Assembly: GCA_021202895.1 (NCBI GenBank)
Contig: JAJQCE010000028.1
Span: forward strand, 1-39,818
Reading direction: 5' to 3'
Source of the DNA: Ruminococcus sp.
GTDB taxonomy: Bacteria; Bacillota; Clostridia; Oscillospirales; Ruminococcaceae
Length of the DNA: 39,818 bases
This document shows, piece after piece, positions 8,935 to 15,758 of the stretch; position 1 is the stretch's first letter, and each line of letters begins with the position of its first letter. The notes under the pieces were generated by a model. That model saw nothing but the letters and a program-made list of their open reading frames with translations. It ran no database searches and was not told where the DNA came from. The translations under genes were made by a program, and so were the position numbers.

Positions 8935-9632
8935 TGTTTTACCTCCAGTTCCAGTTGTTCGGCAAGCTCTAAAAGCTCGCCCGCCTTTTTATGATCGCTT
9001 TGTCCCTTAAGCATACCCTGAGCCGCCCGCCTTAGCCTTTTTGCCGTGATACAAATGTAATCCCTTTCGTCAGCCGTGTCAGAGCCTATTCTTCCAAGAG
9101 CGAGGTATCTTTGAGAGCAGGGATAGTCTATCTTTTGAGGGGCAAACTCCGCTTTTATTATCGTGTAGACAAATTTCCCATCGCGGCAGGCATTTTCTCT
9201 TGCCACAAAAAATCCGTTGTCAAAAAGCCATTTTCTAAGTGCGTCCGCCTTCGTCATAGGCTGTAAAATCAGAGCGGTTCTTTTTACCCACTCCCTTGAG
9301 CTGATAATCTTTATGATAAGCTCTCCGCCCATTCCGGCGCAAATAACATCTGTTATCCCCTTTTCAGGCAGATTTTCAAGCCCATCCGAAAGCAGAACCT
9401 CAATCTTGTTCTCAAGAGCGTTTTCTCTGACTGTGCGCCTTGCGCTTTCAAGCGGCAGAGGATTTATATCTGAAGCGTAAACCCTGCCGCATATACCCTC
9501 CGTTACAAGGTAAGCGGCAAGAAAGCCATGATCGGTTCCTATATCTGCGGCGGTGCGCTCAGCCGCTGAAAGATTAGATTCTCTCATCATTTCAGCACAG
9601 TCTAAAAGTCTTTTGTTTTCAAGCTTAAGCAT
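8931..9632 (-). CDS. trmK: tRNA (adenine(22)-N1)-methyltransferase TrmK
   Basis: S-adenosylmethionine-dependent methyltransferase that modifies A22 in the tRNA D-loop. The 233-residue protein has the SAM motif ADIGTDHGFLAAYL (motif I, about 30-43), the acidic ASDINPLPLESAR, and the TrmK signature ICAGMGGELI with ILQPM downstream. A C-terminal basic helical tail follows. I start at MLKLENKRLLD because AAGGGAG precedes this ATG and homologues begin just before a RL-x-x-A segment; an upstream extension of 20 residues would run through the hairpin leader. It precedes nif3. Confidence 0.9.
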   Translation of the reverse strand: MLKLENKRLLDCAEMMRESNLSAAERTAADIGTDHGFLAAYLVTEGICGRVYASDINPLPLESARRTVRENALENKIEVLLSDGLENLPEKGITDVICAGMGGELIIKIISSREWVKRTALILQPMTKADALRKWLFDNGFFVARENACRDGKFVYTIIKAEFAPQKIDYPCSQRYLALGRIGSDTADERDYICITAKRLRRAAQGMLKGQSDHKKAGELLELAEQLELEVKQ

Positions 9633-9645
9633 AGGCAACTCCCTT

Positions 9646-9715
9646 AAGGCAACAGATGCGCAAAGACCGCAGTATGAACTGCGTTCATACAAAAGCTTTG
9701 TCCGTCTGTTGCCTT
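9646..9715 (-). repeat. Long imperfect palindrome in the trmK leader
   Basis: A 70-bp near-palindrome: AAGGCAACAGA (9646-9656) pairs with TCTGTTGCCTT (9705-9715), then CAAAG (9661-9665) with CTTTG (9696-9700), and GTATGAA (9672-9678) with TTCATAC (9684-9690) around a 5-nt loop. In the trmK transcript it would form one tall hairpin ending right at the AAGGGAG ribosome binding site. No U-run follows, so it is not an ordinary terminator. Confidence 0.7.
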
Positions 9716-9716
9716 T

Positions 9717-9749
9717 TAAAAATCAGGACGAGGAAAATATCCTCGCCCT
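9717..9749 (-). terminator. Intrinsic terminator after the DUF1858 gene
   Basis: On the - strand AGGGCGAGGA pairs with TCCTCGTCCT (plus-strand 9725-9749) over 10 bp with one G-T pair, followed by GATTTTT. It lies just past the stop at 9756. Confidence 0.75.
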
Positions 9750-9755
9750 TTTTAG

Positions 9756-9959
9756 TTATTCAGCAAAATGAGCGTTTAGCTTTTCTACCAGTTCGCTTGG
9801 ATCTATTCCGTGAACAGCACAAGCTTCCTCGATGCTTTCGCCTCTCGAAGCAGGGCAGAAAAGGCAGTGCATACCCATCTCCATAAAATATTCTGATGTA
9901 GACTCGTCAACGTCCAGAACATCACCGATAATCGTATCCTTGGTTACTGTATATGCCAT
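9756..9959 (-). CDS. Small DUF1858 domain protein (putative redox disulfide domain)
   Basis: A 67-residue protein matching the DUF1858 family, small domains often found alone or attached to hybrid-cluster and other redox proteins. It shows the characteristic MGMHCLFCPASRGESIEEAC with a CxxC pair, and EACAVHGID-x-x-x-LVEKLN afterwards. The start MAYTVTKD is set by AAAGGAAG upstream; an ORF extension of 10 residues has no support. The cysteine pair suggests a thiol/disulfide or metal role, but the function of stand-alone copies is not known. It has its own promoter and terminator, so it is monocistronic. Confidence 0.85.
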   Translation of the reverse strand: MAYTVTKDTIIGDVLDVDESTSEYFMEMGMHCLFCPASRGESIEEACAVHGIDPSELVEKLNAHFAE

Positions 9960-10012
9960 ATTAACACTTCCTTTCTTTAGGCACATCAAAGGCGTTTCAT
10001 ACCGCCATTTAT

Positions 10013-10041
10013 ATTATAACCTATTCTCATTTAAAATGCAA
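10013..10041 (-). promoter_or_regulatory. Probable promoter of the DUF1858 gene
   Basis: On the - strand TTGCAT (10036-10041), 17-bp spacer, TATAAT (10013-10018), about 55 nt before the start codon. Confidence 0.6.
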
Positions 10042-10063
10042 GCGACAATCAAAAATTTTTTGT

Positions 10064-11095
10064 TTAAAGCATATCGGCAATATCCAAAACCAGCCGTTCG
10101 GACTTTTCCCAGCCAAGGCATGGGTCTGTAATGGATTTTCCGTAAACGCAGTTGTCGCTTATTTTTTGATTTCCGTCCTCAATGTAGCTTTCAATCATTA
10201 GCCCCTTTACCATGCTTTTGATGTCGTTTGAATGATTTCTGCTGTTGAGAACCTCCTTGCTGATTCTTATCTGTTCAAGATACTGCTTTCCTGAATTGGC
10301 ATGGTTGACATCTACAATCACAGCCATGTTTTCTAAGCCTCTTTCGCTGTAAAGCTCATAGAGTAGCGTTAAATCTTCATAGTGATAGTTGGGAAGCGAA
10401 GCTCCGTGCTTGTTTACATAGCCTCGCAGAATAGCATGAGAAAGCGGATTTCCTGATGAATGACACTCCCAGCCTCTGTAAAGAAAGGTGTGCGAGGACT
10501 GTGCGGCGATGATAGAGTTAAGCATAACGGACAAATCTCCACCTGTTGGGTTTTTCATACCTACAGGAATATCAAGTCCGCTTGCGGTAAGGCGATGAAG
10601 CTGATCCTCAACCGAGCGTGCGCCTACTGCAACATATGAAAGCAGATCGCTTAAATAGCGGTGGTTTTCAGGATAGAGCATTTCATCAGCGCAGGTAAGT
10701 CCCGTCTGGGCAATAGCATTGGTGTGAAGCTGTCTTATCGCTATAAGCCCTTCAAGCATATCCTCTTTTTTGTTTGGATCAGGCTGGTGAACCATACCCT
10801 TGTAGCCCTCGCCTGTGGTTCTCGGCTTGTTGGTGTAGATTCTTGGAATTATAATAATCTTGTCCTTTACCTTTTCCTGCAACTCAGCAAGCCTTGCGGT
10901 ATAGTCAAGCACAGCGTCCTCTCTGTCAGCGGAGCATGGACCGATTATCAAAATAAATTTGTCTGATTCGCCTATGAAAACCTCGGCGATCTCCTCGTCA
11001 CGCCGCCGTTTTATCAGCTTTAATTCCTCAGAAAGCGGAAACTGCTCCTTTATATCCCTTGGTATAGGCAGCTTTCTTATAAAATCCATGTTCAT
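10064..11095 (-). CDS. aroF: 3-deoxy-7-phosphoheptulonate (DAHP) synthase, type I
   Basis: First enzyme of the shikimate pathway, joining phosphoenolpyruvate and erythrose 4-phosphate. The 343-residue protein is the AroFGH-like type I-alpha form with KLPIPRDIKEQFPLS at the N-terminus, LIIGPCSADREDAVLDY, PRIYTNKPRTTGEGYKGMVHQPD, the DVNHANSGKQ metal/substrate segment, and GLMIESYIEDGNQ near the C-terminus. AAAGGAG lies 8 nt before the ATG. The isozyme type (Phe, Tyr or Trp sensitive) cannot be told from motifs alone. It is the last gene of a tight leftward run, 23 nt after the LTA-synthase-like gene, though the functional link to that gene is not obvious. Confidence 0.93.
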   Translation of the reverse strand: MNMDFIRKLPIPRDIKEQFPLSEELKLIKRRRDEEIAEVFIGESDKFILIIGPCSADREDAVLDYTARLAELQEKVKDKIIIIPRIYTNKPRTTGEGYKGMVHQPDPNKKEDMLEGLIAIRQLHTNAIAQTGLTCADEMLYPENHRYLSDLLSYVAVGARSVEDQLHRLTASGLDIPVGMKNPTGGDLSVMLNSIIAAQSSHTFLYRGWECHSSGNPLSHAILRGYVNKHGASLPNYHYEDLTLLYELYSERGLENMAVIVDVNHANSGKQYLEQIRISKEVLNSRNHSNDIKSMVKGLMIESYIEDGNQKISDNCVYGKSITDPCLGWEKSERLVLDIADML

Positions 11096-11118
11096 AGGAT
11101 TGACTCCTTTCGGAAAAA

Positions 11119-13143
11119 TTAGTCGTTGTCTGAATATTCTCCTGTGAAATATTCAGAGTATAAAATAAGCGAGTTTATTCTTAATTGCTTAGTAACAAAA
11201 TCGTTCATCCCGTCTGTATATTCGTCTGTAATCTCCTCATCTGTATAGCTTTCAACAATAGAGCCGTCGTAATACATACATTTGCTTGTTATCCAGTCTC
11301 CTGACGGCAGATAAGCTATGCCCTCGTAATTATCGTCAAAAATATCACTGCCCATATATTTTGCGTTCGTTTCAAATCCAAAGAGATTTATAAGCGTCGG
11401 CAGCAGATCTATGTTTGAGCAAACCTTTTCAACCGTCTGCGCTTGAGTTCCTTTAGCATAGATAAAGCAGGGAATGTTTTGAACATCAATCAGTTCCTTG
11501 CCGCTTACATCGTCATACAGCCCATAAGCATAATGATCGGAAACAAAAAGAATAACCGTGTCATCAAGTCTGCCATCGGCATCCATTCTTTCTATAAGTC
11601 GCCCGACAAAATCGTCAGTCAAGGTCGCATACGCTTTGTAAAGCTTCATCTCATCAGATTCATCAACATAACTTTCTGAGTGACGGCTTAAATATATGTT
11701 ATAGCGATCGCCTTGCGCAAAGCCTAATTCACCAGTGTCATACGGCATATGAGCAGAAATAGTAAGAACATAGCTTAAGTATTTTTCACCGCCTGTTATT
11801 GCTTCATAAGTGTCATCGCAGTTTGCAATGTTTAAATCGTCAATCCAGTCTAAATCCTCATCTGTCATTTCGGGCAGAGAGTTGTACTTTTCGTATCCGT
11901 AAGCAAGCTCGGATTCTCCTCTGCTGTAAAATTCAGAATCATTTGCATGATACACATTAGCGCTGTATCCATAAGAGGAAAATGTATTTGCTAAAGAATC
12001 TGAAAAGCTTTTACCGATTATTTTTTTTGACGCTGTGTACCCACTAAAAGCGTAAAGTCCAGTGTTTACGGCAAATTCATTGTCAAAGGTGGGTTCGTCG
12101 CCTGACATTATTCCATAGTAATTTTCAAAATAAATGCTGTCCGAAAGCAGGCTGTAAATATTAGGGCATACGTCCTCGTTAAGAACCTCTGTGCTGAAGC
12201 TTTCGAGCTGAACAACTAAAAGATTTTTGCCCTCAAATATTCCCGTCATATCATTTTCGCTAAGAGCTTCCTTGCTATCAAAATACTCATCAATATCCTC
12301 TAAATTTTCAAGTGGGAAATATTTTTGAGTAATATCTACAGTTATATCATGTAAAATAAAAATGTATATATTTGTATCACCAAAGGCTGTGTTTGTACTG
12401 GAGATAAATTCATATCTCGCCTTATCGTTTTCAGAAATGTTCGGAGTATACATGACCGTATATACAGTACACAGTATAAATACTGCGGCAGAACTAACTG
12501 CTTTAATAACCAAAAATCGTTTACGCTTTTTGGTTAAAAGGGGGGGGGGTAATGGAATATATTTCTTTGCTATAAGGATCTCCATGGCTATCAAAACAGC
12601 TAAAATAAGTCCAATCATAATCCATACAAGATAATCAAGCTCCTTAAGCGAACCAAAGGCAAAGCCTGTTGCGTTTCCAAGCGTTGCTATTGTTGCAAGT
12701 CTGAACATAGAGCCTATCTGGTCAACTACGCAAAGCTGTGCAATTGAATATACAAGCAAGACGATTGATGTTAAAGGAAAAATTACCAGCTGTGCTCTTT
12801 TGGGAAAAATAAAAATAAATGCCGATAACATCAGGGACGGTATAGAAAATAATACAAGCTGTTCAAAAAGTATGAAAAAGTCGAAATATAAATATATGTG
12901 ACAAAAAAGTAAAAAAAATACAGATGCTGACAAAATGTTAAAAAAACATAAATATACAATTATTGGGAAGAAGGTCTGAACGAAGGTATGTTCTGTAGTT
13001 TTCCTTGAAGCTGTAGTTTTCTTTGCAAATGAAGCGTTAAGCTCCATAAATTTTTCTTTAAAGGTCTTTTTCTCACTGATATTTTCTTTAGCTTCGCAGA
13101 CATTCTCCATAATTAAATCACTGCTGTCAAGCTTGTTGCTCAT
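11119..13143 (-). CDS. LTA-synthase-family membrane sulfatase/phosphoglycerol transferase
   Basis: A 674-residue protein with a polar N-terminal tail (about 50 residues), about five membrane helices up to roughly residue 235, then a large extracytoplasmic sulfatase-fold domain. Seen there: LLVVQLESFSTEVLN (first metal Glu), DEPTFDNEFAVNTGLY with the Thr that serves as nucleophile in LtaS, ISAHMPY, and LFVSDHYAY (Asp-His metal ligands). Homologues transfer glycerol phosphate from phosphatidylglycerol to build lipoteichoic acid or to decorate glycans. The coding strand carries a C10 run (12540-12549) in the loop between helices 4 and 5, encoding the PPP of IPLPPPLLT. The start has only a weak ribosome binding site (GAGTGAG). 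Confidence 0.85.
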   Translation of the reverse strand: MSNKLDSSDLIMENVCEAKENISEKKTFKEKFMELNASFAKKTTASRKTTEHTFVQTFFPIIVYLCFFNILSASVFFLLFCHIYLYFDFFILFEQLVLFSIPSLMLSAFIFIFPKRAQLVIFPLTSIVLLVYSIAQLCVVDQIGSMFRLATIATLGNATGFAFGSLKELDYLVWIMIGLILAVLIAMEILIAKKYIPLPPPLLTKKRKRFLVIKAVSSAAVFILCTVYTVMYTPNISENDKARYEFISSTNTAFGDTNIYIFILHDITVDITQKYFPLENLEDIDEYFDSKEALSENDMTGIFEGKNLLVVQLESFSTEVLNEDVCPNIYSLLSDSIYFENYYGIMSGDEPTFDNEFAVNTGLYAFSGYTASKKIIGKSFSDSLANTFSSYGYSANVYHANDSEFYSRGESELAYGYEKYNSLPEMTDEDLDWIDDLNIANCDDTYEAITGGEKYLSYVLTISAHMPYDTGELGFAQGDRYNIYLSRHSESYVDESDEMKLYKAYATLTDDFVGRLIERMDADGRLDDTVILFVSDHYAYGLYDDVSGKELIDVQNIPCFIYAKGTQAQTVEKVCSNIDLLPTLINLFGFETNAKYMGSDIFDDNYEGIAYLPSGDWITSKCMYYDGSIVESYTDEEITDEYTDGMNDFVTKQLRINSLILYSEYFTGEYSDND
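12540..12549 (-). repeat. Homopolymeric C10 tract inside the LTA-synthase-like gene
   Basis: Ten consecutive G on the + strand (C on the coding strand), about 30% into the gene. The frame is intact at this length. Gain or loss of one base would truncate the protein before its catalytic domain. Confidence 0.9.
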
Positions 13144-13215
13144 AATAGCTCACTCATTTCTTAATAAATTTAAATAGTAAATTTGCGTAGGAATTTTGCT
13201 TATAAAATAGCTGTC

Positions 13216-14652
13216 TTATTTCTCCACCGGTTCAAATTCAATACGAATTTTCGGCAGCTTTTCAATAGTAGTATAGGAATTAAAAAGCCCGTCCTTTATA
13301 GTCAGGTCGTTTTCGCCGCTTGCGGGCGGAGCGAATATGCGAAGCGTGAGGTCTGTCTGAGCGCTTAACGGCTTTTCAAAAAATGCACTCATTAAGTCAA
13401 TTGTTTTTGCCTTTGGAGATTTGTAGAACCATTTGCCGTTAATTTCAAGCATAAGGTTGCTCTCGTCGTCAAAAACCACCTCACAGAAATGTGGATTTTT
13501 CTCAAAGTGCAGAGGTATCTCAATTCCCTCAGCGTCTTCTGAACTTCCCCAGCGCAGAGTGCAGGGGAAGGAAAGCTCGCCGCCTTTTGTCATTTGCGGC
13601 TTGAAAAAGTCATCGTGGATAATCTCCTTGTAGGTCTGCATCACAGGCTGCTCGATTCCACAGTCGGCATTGTTTGGATCTTCAATTTCAAGCCCTAAAC
13701 GTCCTCTGTCACGGAACTGGTAGAAGGTAAATCCGGAAAGCCACTGCTCAGGATCACTCTTTAAAATATCGCAGAAATCCTTCACCATCTGCGCTTGGTC
13801 GTATGGTCCCGTAACGTCGCCGTCAGCATTAAATTCGCTCATCACCATGGGCTTTTCTTCGCCGCCGTTTATCTCCTTAAAACGATTGTAAGACATCTTT
13901 GTCAAAACGTAGGTGTCCTCGACTTTTGAACGTGAATGACTTGTGCCACCCTTGAGCGCAACGTCAAAAGGCCAGCCCCAGTGCAGTGCCATGTACTTGT
14001 CAACGCTCCAGATGCCCGTTTCCTTTACCGCCTGCGAAAATTCCTTTTCCATTATAATTTCTGTCGCATTTTTGTCCTCTATTCCGCCAATGCAAAGAAT
14101 AGTTGTGACGTTCGGCGCATACTCCTTGAGAATTTTGTTAAAGCGGCAGTAAAAATTCGCTACTCCCTGGTAGTCGGTACGCTTTGTAAAGGAAAACCAG
14201 TCGCCTGTGGCTTCGTGATTTATTCTTAGCATCATTCTGCCGAACGGACGAAGATCCTCCGCTATCGCAATAAGCTGCTCGTCCGATACGTTCGGGTCTA
14301 TAGTGAGCGTAAGTACAACCTCCTGACCGTGACGGCGAACCTCTCTCATGTAGTTAAAGGGTTCATCATCCCTGCTGCCGCCAAGTCCGCCCTTGTAGGT
14401 GAAATAGTCGTCATACGGATAATCCCACTGGAATGAAACGTCCATATCCTTGCATACCTCTGAAATTCTGCCCGGCCATTCCTTGTCAAGCGGGTAGTAG
14501 CAGTACATAAGACTTACTCCTCTGTGCGGTCTGCCCAGCTTGTGGAGAATGTAATCCTGATTTACATATTCTCCTCTCTCTGAACCATCTCCTAAATCAA
14601 CGGCGCACCTTGCCTTTCCCATGTGTACTCCGTAGGCTTTTATTTCGCTCAT
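13216..14652 (-). CDS. GH26-like clan GH-A glycoside hydrolase (putative)
   Basis: A 478-residue protein without signal peptide or membrane helix, so apparently cytoplasmic. The segment MLRINHEATGDWFSFTKR (E147) resembles the GH26 acid/base motif R-x-x-HE-x-x-G-x-WF-W, and KPMVMSEFNADGD (E273) follows as a candidate nucleophile at the end of a barrel strand. A beta-rich C-terminal part (about 340-478) has no recognised module. The assignment to GH26 is by motif only; it could be an unclassified GH-A family or a family annotated as hypothetical. AGGAGG lies before the ATG. It is 24 nt downstream of the serine hydrolase gene and two genes after the beta-galactosidase, so a shared carbohydrate role is plausible. 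Confidence 0.6.
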   Translation of the reverse strand: MSEIKAYGVHMGKARCAVDLGDGSERGEYVNQDYILHKLGRPHRGVSLMYCYYPLDKEWPGRISEVCKDMDVSFQWDYPYDDYFTYKGGLGGSRDDEPFNYMREVRRHGQEVVLTLTIDPNVSDEQLIAIAEDLRPFGRMMLRINHEATGDWFSFTKRTDYQGVANFYCRFNKILKEYAPNVTTILCIGGIEDKNATEIIMEKEFSQAVKETGIWSVDKYMALHWGWPFDVALKGGTSHSRSKVEDTYVLTKMSYNRFKEINGGEEKPMVMSEFNADGDVTGPYDQAQMVKDFCDILKSDPEQWLSGFTFYQFRDRGRLGLEIEDPNNADCGIEQPVMQTYKEIIHDDFFKPQMTKGGELSFPCTLRWGSSEDAEGIEIPLHFEKNPHFCEVVFDDESNLMLEINGKWFYKSPKAKTIDLMSAFFEKPLSAQTDLTLRIFAPPASGENDLTIKDGLFNSYTTIEKLPKIRIEFEPVEK

Positions 14653-14676
14653 GTAAAAATCCTCCTGTTAATTTTT

Positions 14677-15738
14677 TTATGTTGCAAGCTGTGAATTTAC
14701 TATATCAAATTGTTCAGCCAGCCGCTTGAAAACCTCGCTGCTCTGTTCTGTTTCAGGCGTCTGATCTGTCATTATTATAAGCTCAAACGGTGAATCCGCA
14801 TAGACTATCGCACAGTCGTGGAAGTTTGTCGTAGAATTGTCCGAGCCATACTTGTGCGCAACGGCGTACTTGTCGCCCAGCTGCGCAGAAATCTGCATTT
14901 CAACGTCCGTGTCCTGCATAAGCTCAATGAGCCATGCGCCTCTTTCAGTTTCCTCGCCGTAGTTGTATATATCCTCGTACTGCAAGGCTAAATCCTCAAC
15001 CGTACATTTTGTGAATATGTAACCGTAGCCAAGAGAATAGTTTACGCCAAGCGAGCTGTTCATTTCATTAAATCCGCTGAAGCCGTAGTAGTTCACCAGA
15101 TTGTAGTATGCGGTGTTGTCAGACTGATTAACCGCTCTTGTGATAAGCTCTCTTGCCGTGTAGCTCTGCCCATAGCCTGCCGAAGCGGTGACGTTGTAAT
15201 CTCCGCTCCATATTACCGTGACGGTAATCTCCTCGTCAAGGTCGATTCCGCTTTCCAAAAGCTCCTTGCAAAACGGTGCTTTTATCGTTGAGCAGGTGGG
15301 ATACCTCTTTGACGAATTGTAATAGCATTTAGCTCCGGTGTCCAAATTTTTGTACACAAAGCTTATTGCGGAGCCGTACTGCGCACATATGCTGTCTATT
15401 TCTTCAAATGCCGCCTCGAGCGTTTCGTTTGAGTAAACTGTTTCAGTAAAGCTTTCTGTGTAAAAGCTGTGGTTGCTTAAAACAGATGTATCCAAAGCTT
15501 CGGGAGCGGCAGTGGTGGTTGTAGTGGCAGTAGTTGTCGTAGTAGTTGTAGTAGTTGCAGCTTCAGTTTCAGACTGTTCTTCGGTTTCCTGTGTTTTTTC
15601 CGCACTTTCTTCGTAGGACGAATCGTCCTCAGAGGATTCAAAAATAAATTCTGACTGCTCAATGCTGTTTGAGCACGAGGTACACATCAGCACCGAAAAG
15701 GCGCATAATGCGGCGGTAATTTTCCTAAAGTAACTCAA
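14677..15738 (-). CDS. Lipoprotein serine hydrolase of the beta-lactamase/PBP fold
   Basis: A 353-residue exported protein: an N-terminal hydrophobic segment ends in the lipobox-like LMCTSC (Cys22), followed by an acidic/Thr-rich linker to about residue 85 and a class A beta-lactamase-like domain. The motifs are CSTIKAPF (S-x-x-K), QSDNTAYY (SDN), and HKYGSDN in place of K-T/S-G. I see no E-x-x-LN omega-loop with the general-base Glu of true class A beta-lactamases, so a peptidase-like or other serine hydrolase is more likely than drug resistance. The start is TTG, supported by AAAGGAA. It lies 20 nt after the beta-galactosidase gene. Confidence 0.78.
   Translation of the reverse strand: MSYFRKITAALCAFSVLMCTSCSNSIEQSEFIFESSEDDSSYEESAEKTQETEEQSETEAATTTTTTTTTATTTTTAAPEALDTSVLSNHSFYTESFTETVYSNETLEAAFEEIDSICAQYGSAISFVYKNLDTGAKCYYNSSKRYPTCSTIKAPFCKELLESGIDLDEEITVTVIWSGDYNVTASAGYGQSYTARELITRAVNQSDNTAYYNLVNYYGFSGFNEMNSSLGVNYSLGYGYIFTKCTVEDLALQYEDIYNYGEETERGAWLIELMQDTDVEMQISAQLGDKYAVAHKYGSDNSTTNFHDCAIVYADSPFELIIMTDQTPETEQSSEVFKRLAEQFDIVNSQLAT
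15508..15561 (-). repeat. Threonine-codon triplet repeat (linker)
   Basis: A run of ACN codons, interrupted by Ala codons, encodes the Thr-rich linker between the lipobox region and the hydrolase domain. Wall-spanning linkers of this kind are common in exported Ruminococcus proteins. Codon-level repetition makes it prone to length changes in steps of three. Confidence 0.75.
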
Positions 15739-15758
15739 TTTAAATTCCTTTCAGTTTT

